This document shows positions 1-9,265 of a DNA stretch of 28,138 bases, in pieces. How positions within the stretch are numbered: the stretch's first letter is position 1; each line of letters starts with the position of its first letter. The notes beneath the pieces were generated by a model. It ran no database searches and was not told the origin of the DNA. It saw only the letters and a list, made by a program, of their open reading frames with translations. This DNA is from Brucellaceae bacterium (GTDB lineage: Bacteria > Pseudomonadota > Alphaproteobacteria > Rhizobiales > Rhizobiaceae): contig JACKJV010000025.1 in assembly GCA_020637775.1 (NCBI GenBank), forward strand, positions 1-28,138. The letters are read 5' to 3'. Position numbers and translations under genes: made by a program.

Positions 1-1262
1 CGCGCCGTCATGCCCGGCTGATGATGGCGCTCAAGCTGCTGTCGCTGGGGCGTGGGGCCTCGGGCGTGCGGCTTGAGCTGATTTCGCTGATCGAACAGAT
101 GCTCGCGCGCGGCGTGACGCCGGTGATCCCGGTGCAGGGCTCGGTCGGGGCCTCGGGCGATCTCGCCCCGTTGGCACATATGGCCGCAGTGATGATGGGC
201 CATGCCGAGGCGGAATACGAGGGCGAGACGCTGCCGGGCGCCGAGGCGCTGGCCCGCGCCGGGTTGCAGCCGGTGGAGCTGGGCGCGAAGGAGGGTCTCG
301 CGCTGATCAACGGCACGCAATTCTCGACCGCCTTCGCGCTGGCCGGGCTGTTCGACGCCTGGCAGGCGATGCAGGCGGCGCTTGTCACCTCGGCCTTGTC
401 CACGGATGCGATCATGGGGTCGACCGCGCCCTTGCAGCCGGAAATCCACGCCCTGCGCGGCCATGCCGGCCAGATCCAGGCGGCGGCGACCATGCGCGCG
501 CTGCTCGACGCCAGCGAAATCCGCGAAAGCCACCGCGAGGGCGACACCCGTGTACAGGACCCCTATTGCATCCGCTGCCAGCCGCAGGTCACCGGCGCCG
601 CGATGGACATGCTGCGCATGGCCGGCCGCACGCTGCAGATCGAGGCCAACGCCGCCACCGACAACCCCTTGGTGCTGAGCGAGGCCGGGCTGATCGTGTC
701 GGGCGGGAATTTCCATGCCGAACCCGTGGGCTTTGCCGCCGACATGATCGCGCTGGCGGTGGCCGAGATCGGCGCCATCGCCCAGCGTCGCGTCGCGCTG
801 ATCGTCGATCCGACGCTGAGCTTCGACCTGCCGCCGTTCCTGACGCCCAATCCGGGGCTGAACTCGGGCCTGATGATCGCCGAGGTCACCACTGCCGCGC
901 TGATGAGCGAGAACAAGCACCTCGCCAATCCCTGCGTGACCGACTCGACCCCGACCTCCGCCAATCAGGAAGACCATGTCAGCATGGCGGCCCATGGTGC
1001 GGTCCGGCTGGGACGCATGGTGGCCAATCTGGAACGCATCCTCGGGGTGGAGCTGCTCTGCGCCGGCCAGGGGATCGAGTTCCGCGCGCCGCTCAAGACC
1101 AGTGCGCCGCTGGCATCGGCGCTGGCCCATCTGCGCCAATCCGTGCCGTCGCTGAACGATGACCGCTACATGGCCCCCGACCTAGAGCGCGCCGCAACGC
1201 TGGTGCGAAGCGGTGCGCTGATCGCAGCCACGGGGCTGACCATGCCGGAGCTGGACGCATGA
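1..1262 (+). CDS. hutH: Histidine ammonia-lyase HutH (5'-partial)
   Basis: Deaminates L-histidine to trans-urocanate, the first step of histidine degradation, in the cytoplasm. The reading frame is open from base 3 at the window edge, so about the first 90-100 residues are missing. The Ala-Ser-Gly triplet that cyclises into the MIO prosthetic group is encoded at 150-158 within [16 protein letters not shown]. Other family landmarks are present: [15 protein letters not shown], the GGNFHAEP segment, and [11 protein letters not shown] near the C-terminus. The methionines at 21 and 24 lie inside the conserved fold and are not the true start. The stop overlaps the hutG start (ATGA), so the two are translationally coupled. 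The MIO lyase family is certain. Histidine rather than phenylalanine specificity is supported by the hutG/hutU neighbours. Confidence 0.96.
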   Translation, partial: RRHARLMMALKLLSLGRGASGVRLELISLIEQMLARGVTPVIPVQGSVGASGDLAPLAHMAAVMMGHAEAEYEGETLPGAEALARAGLQPVELGAKEGLALINGTQFSTAFALAGLFDAWQAMQAALVTSALSTDAIMGSTAPLQPEIHALRGHAGQIQAAATMRALLDASEIRESHREGDTRVQDPYCIRCQPQVTGAAMDMLRMAGRTLQIEANAATDNPLVLSEAGLIVSGGNFHAEPVGFAADMIALAVAEIGAIAQRRVALIVDPTLSFDLPPFLTPNPGLNSGLMIAEVTTAALMSENKHLANPCVTDSTPTSANQEDHVSMAAHGAVRLGRMVANLERILGVELLCAGQGIEFRAPLKTSAPLASALAHLRQSVPSLNDDRYMAPDLERAATLVRSGALIAATGLTMPELDA

Positions 1263-2059
1263 ACCCTGTCGAGATCACCCGAGGCAACGGCCCGGTCGTG
1301 CTGGGATTGCCGCATACCGGGACCTGGTTGCCCGACGAGGTCAGCACCCGCCTGAACGACCGGGGGCGCGGGCTCGACGATACCGACTGGCATATCCATA
1401 CGCTGTACGAGGGCCTGCTGCCGGGCGTGACCACCGTACGCGCCACCTTCCATCGCTACGTGATCGACGCCAACCGCGACCCGTCGGGCCAAAGCCTCTA
1501 TCCCGGCCAGAACACCACGGGCCTCGTACCGCTGACCGATTTCGACGGGCATCCGATCTGGGACAGCGAGCCGACCCCCGACGAGATCGAGGCCCGGCGC
1601 ATCACCTATCACGCCGCCTATCATGCCGCCCTGCAGGCCGAACTGGAGCGGGTGCACGCAACGCATGGCGTGGCGATCCTCTACGATTGCCATTCGATCC
1701 GCAGCTTTATCCCCTTCCTGTTCGACGGTATCCTGCCGGATTTCAACATCGGCACCAACGGCGGCGAGACCTGCGATCCGGCCATCGAAGCGGCCGTACG
1801 GGATATCTGCGCGCGGGCCGATGGCTACAGCTCGGTGCTCAACGGCCGCTTCAAGGGCGGCTGGACCACGCGGCATTACGGCCGCCCCGCCGACGGCTAT
1901 CACGCCATCCAGATGGAACTGGCGCAATCCACCCACCTGACGACGGAGGCCGCGCCCTGGACGCTTGACGCCGCCAAGGCCGAAACGCTGCGCGCCCCCC
2001 TCGCCGAGATCCTGAAAACACTGGCCGATCTGGCCCCGACCCTTGGAGGCAAACGATGA
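1259..2059 (+). CDS. hutG: N-formylglutamate deformylase HutG
   Basis: Hydrolyses N-formyl-L-glutamate to glutamate and formate, the last step of the five-step Hut route used by pseudomonads and many alphaproteobacteria. The 266-residue product has typical N-formylglutamate amidohydrolase features: [12 protein letters not shown] near the N-terminus, [14 protein letters not shown] with metal-site residues, YDCHSIRS in the middle, and [12 protein letters not shown] followed by IQMELAQ towards the C-terminus. It starts inside the hutH stop (ATGA overlap) with GGAG at 1247-1250, and ends with another ATGA overlap into hutU. Its presence implies that formiminoglutamate is first deiminated by HutF. 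hutF is not seen here and may lie upstream. Confidence 0.95.
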   Translation: MNPVEITRGNGPVVLGLPHTGTWLPDEVSTRLNDRGRGLDDTDWHIHTLYEGLLPGVTTVRATFHRYVIDANRDPSGQSLYPGQNTTGLVPLTDFDGHPIWDSEPTPDEIEARRITYHAAYHAALQAELERVHATHGVAILYDCHSIRSFIPFLFDGILPDFNIGTNGGETCDPAIEAAVRDICARADGYSSVLNGRFKGGWTTRHYGRPADGYHAIQMELAQSTHLTTEAAPWTLDAAKAETLRAPLAEILKTLADLAPTLGGKR

Positions 2060-3720
2060 CCAATCCTCGCCACAACATCCGCGACGTCTATCCCGATACC
2101 GGAACCGAGATCACCGCGAAAAGCTGGCTGACCGAGGCGCCGATGCGGATGCTGATGAACAACCTGCATCCCGACGTGGCCGAGAATCCGCACGAGTTGG
2201 TCGTTTATGGGGGCATCGGCCGCGCCGCCCGGACCTGGCAGGATTTCGACACCATCGTCGCCAGCCTGAAAGAGCTGGAAGACGACCAGACCCTGCTGGT
2301 GCAATCCGGCAAGCCCGTGGGTGTCTTCCGCACCCACAAGGACGCGCCGCGCGTGCTGATCGCCAATTCCAACCTCGTGCCGCACTGGGCGAACTGGAAG
2401 CATTTCAACGAGTTGGACAAGAAGGGTCTGGCCATGTACGGCCAGATGACCGCCGGGTCGTGGATCTATATCGGCAGCCAGGGCATCGTTCAGGGCACCT
2501 ATGAGACCTTCGTGGAGGCCGGGCGCCAGCACTACGACGGAAGCCTGAAGGGCCGTTGGATCCTGACCGGCGGCCTGGGGGGCATGGGCGGCGCGCAGCC
2601 GCTGGCGGCCGTCATGGCCGGGGCCTGCTGCCTTGCGGTCGAATGCGACGAGACCCGCGCCGATTTCCGCCTGCGCACCCGCTATGTCGACGAGAAGACC
2701 CATTCGATCGACGAGGCGCTCGAGATGATCGACCGTTGGACCAAGGCGGGCGAGGCGAAATCCGTGGCGCTGATCGGCAACGCGGCCGACATTTTCCCCG
2801 AGTTGGTCAAGCGCGGCGTGCGCCCCGATATTGTCACCGACCAGACTTCGGCCCACGACCCGATCCACGGCTACCTGCCGCAGGGTTGGACCGTCGCCGA
2901 GTGGCGCGAGAAGCAGCAAAGCGATCCTGAGGCGGTGGAAAAGGCCGCGCGCGCCTCGATGAAGGTGCATGTCGCCGCGATGGTCGATTTCTGGAACGCC
3001 GGTGTGCCGACTCTGGATTACGGCAACAACATCCGCCAGGTCGCGCTGGAAGAGGGGCTGGAGGACGCCTTTGCCTTCCCCGGCTTCGTGCCCGCCTATA
3101 TCCGCCCGCTGTTCTGCCGCGGGATCGGACCGTTCCGCTGGGCCGCGCTGTCGGGCGACCCCGAGGACATCTACAAGACCGACGCCAAGGTGAAGGAACT
3201 GGTGGATGACCCGCATCTTCACAACTGGCTCGACATGGCGCGCGAGCGGATCAGCTTCCAGGGGCTGCCGGCGCGGATCTGCTGGGTGGGTCTGGGTGTG
3301 CGGCACAAGCTGGGCCTCGCCTTCAACGAGATGGTGCGCAACGGCGAGCTGAAGGCACCGGTGGTGATCGGCCGCGATCACCTCGACAGTGGCTCGGTCG
3401 CCTCGCCCAACCGCGAGACCGAGGCGATGAAGGACGGCTCGGACGCCGTGTCCGACTGGCCGCTCCTGAACGCGCTGCTCAACACCGCATCGGGCGCGAC
3501 CTGGGTGTCGCTGCACCACGGCGGCGGCGTCGGCATGGGCTTCTCCCAGCATTCCGGCATGGTGATCTGCTGCGACGGCTCCGAAGACGCCGACCGCCGG
3601 CTGGCCAATGTGCTGTGGAACGACCCGGCTACCGGCGTGATGCGCCACGCCGACGCGGGTTACGACATCGCGAAGGATTGCGCGCGCGAACACGGTCTGA
3701 ACCTGCCCGGCATCCTCTGA
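2056..3720 (+). CDS. hutU: Urocanate hydratase HutU
   Basis: NAD+-dependent enzyme that hydrates urocanate to 4-imidazolone-5-propionate, the second step of histidine catabolism. The 554 residues match the usual family length of about 555. Visible landmarks are the N-terminal [12 protein letters not shown] segment, a glycine-rich nucleotide-binding stretch [21 protein letters not shown], and the C-terminal [17 protein letters not shown] block. The start is fixed by GGAGG at 2045-2049 and the 4-base overlap with hutG. It is the last gene of the operon and is followed by a perfect 12-bp inverted repeat. No frameshift or missing conserved block was seen. Confidence 0.97.
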   Translation: MTNPRHNIRDVYPDTGTEITAKSWLTEAPMRMLMNNLHPDVAENPHELVVYGGIGRAARTWQDFDTIVASLKELEDDQTLLVQSGKPVGVFRTHKDAPRVLIANSNLVPHWANWKHFNELDKKGLAMYGQMTAGSWIYIGSQGIVQGTYETFVEAGRQHYDGSLKGRWILTGGLGGMGGAQPLAAVMAGACCLAVECDETRADFRLRTRYVDEKTHSIDEALEMIDRWTKAGEAKSVALIGNAADIFPELVKRGVRPDIVTDQTSAHDPIHGYLPQGWTVAEWREKQQSDPEAVEKAARASMKVHVAAMVDFWNAGVPTLDYGNNIRQVALEEGLEDAFAFPGFVPAYIRPLFCRGIGPFRWAALSGDPEDIYKTDAKVKELVDDPHLHNWLDMARERISFQGLPARICWVGLGVRHKLGLAFNEMVRNGELKAPVVIGRDHLDSGSVASPNRETEAMKDGSDAVSDWPLLNALLNTASGATWVSLHHGGGVGMGFSQHSGMVICCDGSEDADRRLANVLWNDPATGVMRHADAGYDIAKDCAREHGLNLPGIL

Positions 3721-3732
3721 GTGTCAGGCAGG

Positions 3733-3760
3733 CGTGCCGCGGCGCCCCCGCCGCGGCACG
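3733..3760. terminator. Strong hairpin between convergent hutU and hutC
   Basis: A perfect 12-bp inverted repeat (CGTGCCGCGGCG at 3733-3744, CGCCGCGGCACG at 3749-3760) with a CCCC loop. It sits 12 bases after the hutU stop and directly abuts the hutC stop. There is no long T-run on either side, only TCAGTATTT on the plus strand. Its position suggests a bidirectional terminator or transcript-end stabiliser. Confidence 0.75.
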
Positions 3761-4456
3761 TCAGTATTTCGTCGTCATCCTGTGGCCCCGCCGATAGGTC
3801 AGCCGGACCAGCGTGACCGCAGTTTCCCTGAACCACGTGGTGCGCTCGGTGCGAAACAGGGCATTCCCGGCAAAGCACCCCATGTGATCGGCGATGTCCT
3901 GCGTCGCCTCCACCGCCGAGAAACTGATCTCGGCGTTCGAGAACGGCACCTCTGCCAGCAGCCATTCGTTCGGTCCGCTCTTGGCGAAATCCGCCTTCAG
4001 GACAGAGGGGACGACCTCGGGATTGATCCAGCGCTCTTCGTGCTGATACGGGATTCCATCGGCCCAATGCATACAGACCACACGAACTACCTGCTGGCCC
4101 GCCTTCAGCGCAAGCCGCCCGAGCAACCAGTCGGGAACATCCAGAACCGACCGGTCGATCAGCGCATAGCGGTACTCTGCCCTTTGTGCCTCGATCTCCT
4201 CGCGGACGATGGGAATCGCGAACCGCGCCTGACGAATCGGCGCCTTGCGCACCCGCGTGCCGGCCTTGCGCTTGCGCTCGACGATGCCCTCATCTGCCAA
4301 TTCACGCATCGCCCGATTGACCGTGGCGCGCGCACAGCCGTATTTTTCGGCAAGGTCCATTTCATTCGGCATCAAGGTGCCGGGCCCCATGACGCCGCGC
4401 GCAATCTGATCGAGAAGATCCGCTTTGACATCCTTGAAGGTCACGGTCATTGGCAT
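3761..4456 (-). CDS. hutC: GntR/HutC-family histidine-utilization repressor
   Basis: Transcriptional repressor of hut genes; in the family, urocanate binding releases it from DNA. The 231-residue protein has an N-terminal GntR winged helix (about residues 5-75, with YGCARATVNRAMRELADEGIVERKRKAGTRV). A UTRA effector domain follows (about 95-230, including the WADGIPYQHEERWINP and VEATQDIADHMGC segments typical of HutC). It is convergent with hutU and divergent from the ABC permease gene, so its own promoter faces the transporter promoter in the 131-base gap at 4457-4587. It may control the transporter as well as hutHGU. Met codons at 4456 and 4450 are both possible starts. Confidence 0.9.
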   Translation of the reverse strand: MPMTVTFKDVKADLLDQIARGVMGPGTLMPNEMDLAEKYGCARATVNRAMRELADEGIVERKRKAGTRVRKAPIRQARFAIPIVREEIEAQRAEYRYALIDRSVLDVPDWLLGRLALKAGQQVVRVVCMHWADGIPYQHEERWINPEVVPSVLKADFAKSGPNEWLLAEVPFSNAEISFSAVEATQDIADHMGCFAGNALFRTERTTWFRETAVTLVRLTYRRGHRMTTKY

Positions 4457-4587
4457 CGCCCCTTTGTTACTTCAGCCAATCTAACCAATAGACCAACCCA
4501 GCTATCCGAACTTCGGGTATACAGTCGCGTGTAGACCTCGATAATGATATACATAATGAAATAACATTAGACAATAGGACCGAACCC
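4457..4587. promoter_or_regulatory. Divergent hutC / ABC-transporter promoter region
   Basis: An AT-rich 131-base gap in otherwise GC-rich DNA, between the divergent hutC and permease genes. It contains three related hexamers: ATAGAC (4488-4493), GTATAC (4517-4522) and GTAGAC (4531-4536). A further GATATAC is at 4546-4552. Short TATAGAC-like dyads are plausible HutC operators, but no convincing full palindrome was found, so the operator assignment is tentative. The AT-rich stretch at 4541-4575 probably holds the transporter promoter. Confidence 0.45.
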
Positions 4588-5544
4588 TTGTCGCCCATCC
4601 TCAAGATCACCCTGTCCCGGCTCGCCATGGGAATCCTGACGCTACTGATCGTGAGCGTGCTGATTTTCTCGGCCATCGAACTGCTACCCGGCGACATTGC
4701 GACGGAAACCCTCGGCCAATCCGCGACCGAGGAAACCATCGCGGCCTTCCGCGAGCGTTTCAACCTGAACGGCCCGGTGCACATGCGCTATATCGAGTGG
4801 CTGACAAACGCGGTGCAGGGAGATTTCGGTGTCTCGCTGTCCAACCAGCGCCCGATTTCGGAACTGATCGCGCAACGGGCAGGCAACACGTTCTTCCTGG
4901 CCGGCTATGCCGCGCTGATCGCGGTGCCGATCGCCATCGTTCTGGGGATGCTGGCCGCGCTCTATCGCAATTCGGTGTTCGACAAGACGGTCTCGGGCGC
5001 CACGCTCGCGGCGATTTCCTTCCCCGAGTTCTTCGTGGCCTATATCCTTGTGCTGCTGTTCTCGGTCACCTTCGGCTGGTTCCCCAGCCTCGCCAGCGTC
5101 GATGCCGGAACCGGGTTTGTCGAGCGGCTCTATCGTACCTTCCTTCCCGCGCTGACCCTGACGCTGATCGTGGTCGCGCACATGATGCGGATGACCCGGG
5201 CCGCGATCATCAACCTGCTGGCCCTGCCCTATGTCGAGATGGCGCATCTCAAGGGGATGAAGCGCTGGCGCGTGATCGCCATCCATGCGCTACCGAATGC
5301 CATTGCCCCGATCATCAACGTGGTGGCGCTGAACCTTGCCTACCTCGTCGTCGGTGTGGTGCTGGTCGAAGTGGTGTTCGTCTATCCGGGCCTGGGGCAG
5401 CTTCTGGTGGACGCGGTGTCCAACCGCGACGTGCCGATCGTGCAGGCCGCCTGCCTGATCTTCGCCGCCACCTACATCCTTCTGAACATGGCCGCGGACA
5501 TCCTGTCGATCATCGCCAATCCCCGCCTGCTGCATCCGAGGTAA
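4588..5544 (+). CDS. Peptide/nickel-type ABC transporter permease (DppB-like)
   Basis: Inner-membrane permease subunit of a dipeptide/oligopeptide-type ABC importer. The 318-residue protein begins with the usual short cytoplasmic stretch and a first membrane helix (MGILTLLIVSVLIFSAIELLPGDIA). It has about six membrane segments and the binding-protein-dependent transport loop (EMAHLKGMKRWRVIAIHALPNA) that docks the ATPase. The start chosen is TTG at 4588, because it restores the normal N-terminal arginine/lysine-containing segment before helix 1. The first ATG, at 4627, would begin inside that helix. It is followed after 6 bases by the second permease. The likely binding protein is encoded separately at 11489. 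Histidine-derivative or dipeptide specificity is inferred only from the hut context. Confidence 0.9.
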   Translation: MSPILKITLSRLAMGILTLLIVSVLIFSAIELLPGDIATETLGQSATEETIAAFRERFNLNGPVHMRYIEWLTNAVQGDFGVSLSNQRPISELIAQRAGNTFFLAGYAALIAVPIAIVLGMLAALYRNSVFDKTVSGATLAAISFPEFFVAYILVLLFSVTFGWFPSLASVDAGTGFVERLYRTFLPALTLTLIVVAHMMRMTRAAIINLLALPYVEMAHLKGMKRWRVIAIHALPNAIAPIINVVALNLAYLVVGVVLVEVVFVYPGLGQLLVDAVSNRDVPIVQAACLIFAATYILLNMAADILSIIANPRLLHPR

Positions 5545-5550
5545 TCGCCG

Positions 5551-6408
5551 ATGACGACCTTTCTCAGAAAACTCGGCGAGGCGCCGTTCTCGGCCTGGTT
5601 CGGCATCGTCGTCGTGACGCTGATCGCCCTGACGGCCATTTTCGCCCCGGTTCTCGCCCCCTTCCCCGAATTCGAGGTGGTGGGTCCGCAATACAGCCCC
5701 TGGGCCGCGCCGCATTACCTGGGGACCGACGCCCTCGGGCGGGACGTGCTGTCGCGCCTGATCTACGGCGCGCGCAATACCGTGGGGATCGCCCTGCTGA
5801 CGACCGCGCTCGCCTTCCTGATCGGCGCGAGCTGCGGACTTCTGGCGGCGACGCTGGGCGGCTGGTTCGAAATGGTCGCCAGCCGGGCGGTCGACGTGCT
5901 GATGGCCATTCCGTCGCTGATCTTCGCCCTTCTTATCCTGACGATCACCGGCACCTCGGTCCTGTCGCTGATCCTCGTCATCGCCGTCCTGGACAGCACC
6001 CGGGTCTACCGCCTGTCGCGCGCCGTCGCGCAGGGCATCCTGACCATGGATTACGTCGAGGTCGCGCGGATGCGCGGCGAAGGGTTGTTCTGGATCATCC
6101 GGCGCGAGGTTCTGCCGAACTCGTCCGCCCCGCTGATCGCCGAATTCGGGCTGCGCTTCTGCTTTGTCTTCCTGTTCATCTCGGCGCTCTCGTTCCTGGG
6201 GCTGGGGCTGCAACCGCCGATCGCGGATTGGGGCGCGATGGTGCGGGAAAGCGCCCGGCTCATCTCGTTCGCCGATTTCTCGACCTGGCAGACCGCCACC
6301 TTCGGGCTGGCCCCGCTCTTGCCCGCGGGCGCCATCGCGCTGCTGACGGTGTCCGTAAACCTGATCGTCGACTGGGTGCTGCACCTGGCCAGCGGACTGG
6401 AGGATTAA
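5551..6408 (+). CDS. Peptide/nickel-type ABC transporter permease (DppC-like)
   Basis: Second inner-membrane permease of the same importer, 285 residues. It has the DppC-type layout: one N-terminal helix (WFGIVVVTLIALTAIFAPVLAP), a periplasmic loop containing the family sequence HYLGTDALGRDVLSRLIYGAR, and five further helices. The coupling loop YVEVARMRGEGLFWIIRREVLPN is near residues 165-190, followed by FLGLGLQPPIADWG. It starts 6 bases after the first permease stop and ends 3 bases before the ATPase start, so all three genes form one tightly packed operon. Confidence 0.92.
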   Translation: MTTFLRKLGEAPFSAWFGIVVVTLIALTAIFAPVLAPFPEFEVVGPQYSPWAAPHYLGTDALGRDVLSRLIYGARNTVGIALLTTALAFLIGASCGLLAATLGGWFEMVASRAVDVLMAIPSLIFALLILTITGTSVLSLILVIAVLDSTRVYRLSRAVAQGILTMDYVEVARMRGEGLFWIIRREVLPNSSAPLIAEFGLRFCFVFLFISALSFLGLGLQPPIADWGAMVRESARLISFADFSTWQTATFGLAPLLPAGAIALLTVSVNLIVDWVLHLASGLED

Positions 6409-6411
6409 CGC

Positions 6412-8037
6412 ATGACTGACACGTCCGACCTTTTGCTGGATATCCGCGATCTCGTCATCGAGGGCCGGTCAGGCGGAACCTGGCAACCCATCGTCAACGG
6501 CATCGGCCTGTCGCTGAAACGCGGCGAGATCCTCGGTCTCATCGGCGAAAGCGGCGCCGGAAAATCGACCCTGGGCCTGGCCGCCATGGGCTATACCAAG
6601 TCCGGCTGCCGCATCGCCGGCGGGTCGATCAAACTCGCCGGGGAGGAACTCGTCGGTGCCCCGGCCGAGACCCTGCGCCACCTGCGCGGCAAGCGCGTGG
6701 CCTATGTGGCGCAATCGGCGGCGGCGGCCTTCAATCCCGCCTATCGGCTGATCCGGCAATACAGCGAAGCGCCCGTCAAGCATGGCGTCATGTCACGACA
6801 AGAGGCCGAGCGCGACGCCGTGCAGCTGTACCGCGAAATGCAGCTGCCAAACCCCGAAGAGATCGGCTTCCGCTATCCGCACCAGGTTTCGGGCGGGCAG
6901 TTGCAGCGGGCGATGACGGCGATGGCCATGGCCTGCCGCCCCGACCTGATCATCTTCGACGAACCCACCACCGCGCTGGACGTGACCACCCAGATCGAGG
7001 TGCTGGCCGCGATCCGCAAGGTAGTGCGCGAGCACCAGACGGCGGCGATCTACATCACCCACGACCTGGCCGTGGTCGCGCAGATGGCCGACCGGATCAA
7101 GGTGCTGCTGAAGGGCAACGAAGTCGAAGAGGCGGATACCCGGCAGATGCTGGCGCATCCGCGCGAGGATTACACCAAGTCGCTATGGGCGGTGCGCGAA
7201 TTCCGCCGCGCGCCGATGACCCCGGACGAGACCGGAAAGCCGATCCTGGCGCTGCAGGATGTCGACGCGTCCTATGGCACGCTGAAGGTACTCGACGGGA
7301 TCAACCTGAGCGTCGACCGGGGCCAGACGATGGCCGTGGTCGGCGAAAGCGGATCGGGGAAGTCGACCCTTGCGCGCGTCATCATGGGCCTGTTGCCGCC
7401 CGACAGGGGCAGTGTCCAACTTGACGGGACGACCCTGTCGCCGCTCAACCGCCATCGCGACAAGGGCGTGCAGCGCCGCGTCCAGATGATCCACCAGATG
7501 GCCGATACCGCACTCAACCCCAAGCACCGCATCCGCGAGGTTCTGGGTCGCCCGCTTGAATTCTTCCTGGGCATGAAGGGCGCAGCCAAGGAAGCGCGGA
7601 TCCGCGAGCTTCTGACAATGATCGAACTCGACCCCGATACGTTCATCGACCGGCTGCCGTCGGAATTGTCGGGCGGTCAGAAGCAGCGGGTGTGCATTGC
7701 CCGGGCGCTTGCGGCCGAACCGGATTTCATCATCTGCGACGAGGTGACATCGGCGCTGGACCAAATCGTCGCCGAAGGCATCCTGCGGCTTCTGGACCGG
7801 CTGCAACGCGAGATGGGGCTGACCTATCTGTTCATCACCCACGATCTGGCGACGGTGCGGTCGATCGCGGATTGGGTGGTGGTGATGCAGAAGGGGCAGA
7901 TCGTCGAACAGGGCAGCAAAGGTCAAGTCTTCCAGCCGCCCCACCACCCCTATACCGAATTGCTGCTGTCCTCGGTCCCCGAGATGGACCCGGACTGGCT
8001 GGACGGAGTGCTGAACGACAGACGCGCGGCCGGATAA
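6412..8037 (+). CDS. Fused double-domain peptide-type ABC ATPase (DppD-DppF)
   Basis: Cytoplasmic ATPase that powers the neighbouring permeases. Its 541 residues contain two complete ABC domains in one chain, corresponding to the separate DppD and DppF of Escherichia coli. Domain 1 has Walker [10 protein letters not shown] (residues 45-53), signature VSGGQLQR, and Walker [13 protein letters not shown]. Domain 2 has GESGSGKST (about residue 310), signature LSGGQKQR, and [12 protein letters not shown], where the usual proline after DE is valine. Both end in the peptide-transporter C-terminal region, the second with [19 protein letters not shown]. It is the last gene of the operon and is convergent with the Rieske reductase 36 bases away. 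Confidence 0.94.
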   Translation: MTDTSDLLLDIRDLVIEGRSGGTWQPIVNGIGLSLKRGEILGLIGESGAGKSTLGLAAMGYTKSGCRIAGGSIKLAGEELVGAPAETLRHLRGKRVAYVAQSAAAAFNPAYRLIRQYSEAPVKHGVMSRQEAERDAVQLYREMQLPNPEEIGFRYPHQVSGGQLQRAMTAMAMACRPDLIIFDEPTTALDVTTQIEVLAAIRKVVREHQTAAIYITHDLAVVAQMADRIKVLLKGNEVEEADTRQMLAHPREDYTKSLWAVREFRRAPMTPDETGKPILALQDVDASYGTLKVLDGINLSVDRGQTMAVVGESGSGKSTLARVIMGLLPPDRGSVQLDGTTLSPLNRHRDKGVQRRVQMIHQMADTALNPKHRIREVLGRPLEFFLGMKGAAKEARIRELLTMIELDPDTFIDRLPSELSGGQKQRVCIARALAAEPDFIICDEVTSALDQIVAEGILRLLDRLQREMGLTYLFITHDLATVRSIADWVVVMQKGQIVEQGSKGQVFQPPHHPYTELLLSSVPEMDPDWLDGVLNDRRAAG

Positions 8038-8047
8038 CGACCGCGCG
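8023..8047. terminator. Possible hairpin at end of the ABC transporter operon
   Basis: A 7-bp GC inverted repeat (CGCGCGG at 8023-8029, CCGCGCG at 8041-8047) with an 11-base loop, straddling the ATPase stop codon. There is no T-run. In such GC-rich DNA a repeat this short is weak evidence. Confidence 0.25.
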
Positions 8048-8073
8048 CCTGCGCATCCCGGGAAGCCGGACCT

Positions 8074-9264
8074 TCAGATGTCGAGCACGACGCGGCCTTC
8101 GGGCCGCGCGCAGCAAATCAGCACCTGGCCTGCGGGCGGGGTTTCCAGCGGTTCTTCGACATAGGACACGATGCCTTCGACCAGCGTGCAGCGGCAGGTG
8201 TTGCAGATGCCCGACCGGCACGAGAAATCCGGCTCCAGCCCCGCGCCCTCGGCCAGCTCCAGGATCGTGCGCACATCGCCGCCCATGGTGGCCGTCACGC
8301 CCGATGTGGCGAAATGGACCGTATCCCCGCCACCAGAGCCTGCGCCGGCCCGGTTGCCGGGCTTGTCGCTCGCCATCGGCACCAGCGTTTCGGGAACGGC
8401 CCAGGCTTCGGGGTCGGTCAGGTTCACCAGCGCGGCAATCGCCCTTGGCGCCTGCGATGCGGCCCTGGAGGCGGATGCAGGCTGCGCCGCCAGCTTCTCC
8501 AGCGGGCTGGCCGTGCCGAAGAATTCATAGGCGATGCGGCCCCGGTCGATGCCGAGAGCGGTCAGATTGCGATACATCGCGACCATGAAGCCGGTCGGAC
8601 CGCACATGTAGACCTCGTAGTCGTCCAGCGGCAGATGCGCCTGCAACAAGGCCTTGTCGATCACCCCCTCACTGTCGAAACGGGCTTCTGCGCGGTCCCT
8701 TTCGGTCGGGGTGCGATGGGTGACATGCAGCGTGATCCGGCCGTCGCTCGCGTCGGCCAGCGCCTTCAGCTCGGCACCCAGCGCCTGCACATCGCCGTTT
8801 TCGCAGGCGTGGAAGATCCAGACACGGCGCTTTGTGCGCGCAAGGACCTTCGCCATCGCCAGCAGAGGCGTGATCCCGATCCCGCCGGCCAGCAGCAGAA
8901 CGGGACGCGCGCTGTCCTGATCCAGCACGAAGGCGCCGCGCGGCGGCGCGATGTCCAGCACCTCACCGTCACGCACATGGTCATGCAGCCAGCACGAACC
9001 GACCCCGTCCGGCACCTCCGTGCCGTCCGGGGCGCATTCGCGCTTGACCGAGATCCGGTGAAACCCGTCCCGCTGCACGTCGCCGGACAGCGAATAGGTC
9101 TTCAGCACAGATCCTTCGCCGCTGGGGATCCGGAAGGTCAGGTATTGCCCCGGCAAGGCCTGCCACAGCGGCCCGCCATCGACCGGCGTCAGGTGGAACG
9201 AGGTGACGACATCGCTTTCGCGCACCTTAGCGGTGACGCGAAACCGGCGGAACGCATCGGCCAT
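8074..9264 (-). CDS. NADH:acceptor reductase of a Rieske oxygenase (FAD, NAD, C-terminal 2Fe-2S)
   Basis: Electron-transfer partner passing electrons from NAD(P)H through flavin and a plant-type 2Fe-2S cluster to the adjacent oxygenase. In the 396 residues, the flavin domain (about 1-110) carries PGQYLTFRI and the flavin-contact motif KTYSLSG (55-61). The pyridine-nucleotide domain (about 115-250) has LLAGGIGITPLLAMAKVL and CGPTGFM. A low-complexity Ala/Pro/Ser/Gly-rich linker spans about 255-315. The C-terminal ferredoxin domain has cysteines 349, 354 and 357 (CRSGICNTC), with the fourth ligand at 384 or 385. The order flavin-NAD-ferredoxin matches glycine-betaine-demethylase-type and VanB-type reductases. 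It starts 1 base after the oxygenase stop, in the same operon. The oxygenase partner is firm; the substrate is unknown. Confidence 0.9.
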   Translation of the reverse strand: MADAFRRFRVTAKVRESDVVTSFHLTPVDGGPLWQALPGQYLTFRIPSGEGSVLKTYSLSGDVQRDGFHRISVKRECAPDGTEVPDGVGSCWLHDHVRDGEVLDIAPPRGAFVLDQDSARPVLLLAGGIGITPLLAMAKVLARTKRRVWIFHACENGDVQALGAELKALADASDGRITLHVTHRTPTERDRAEARFDSEGVIDKALLQAHLPLDDYEVYMCGPTGFMVAMYRNLTALGIDRGRIAYEFFGTASPLEKLAAQPASASRAASQAPRAIAALVNLTDPEAWAVPETLVPMASDKPGNRAGAGSGGGDTVHFATSGVTATMGGDVRTILELAEGAGLEPDFSCRSGICNTCRCTLVEGIVSYVEEPLETPPAGQVLICCARPEGRVVLDI

Positions 9265-9265
9265 G

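Noticed and set aside
1900..3693. Long minus-strand open frame (597 codons) antisense to hutU
   Set aside because: It is a GC-rich shadow of hutU with no family motifs. hutU is unmistakable on the other strand.
4797..6419. 540-codon plus-strand frame across both permease genes
   Set aside because: Out of frame with both membrane proteins, with no hydrophobic segments and strong Arg/Ala/Gly bias; a shadow frame.
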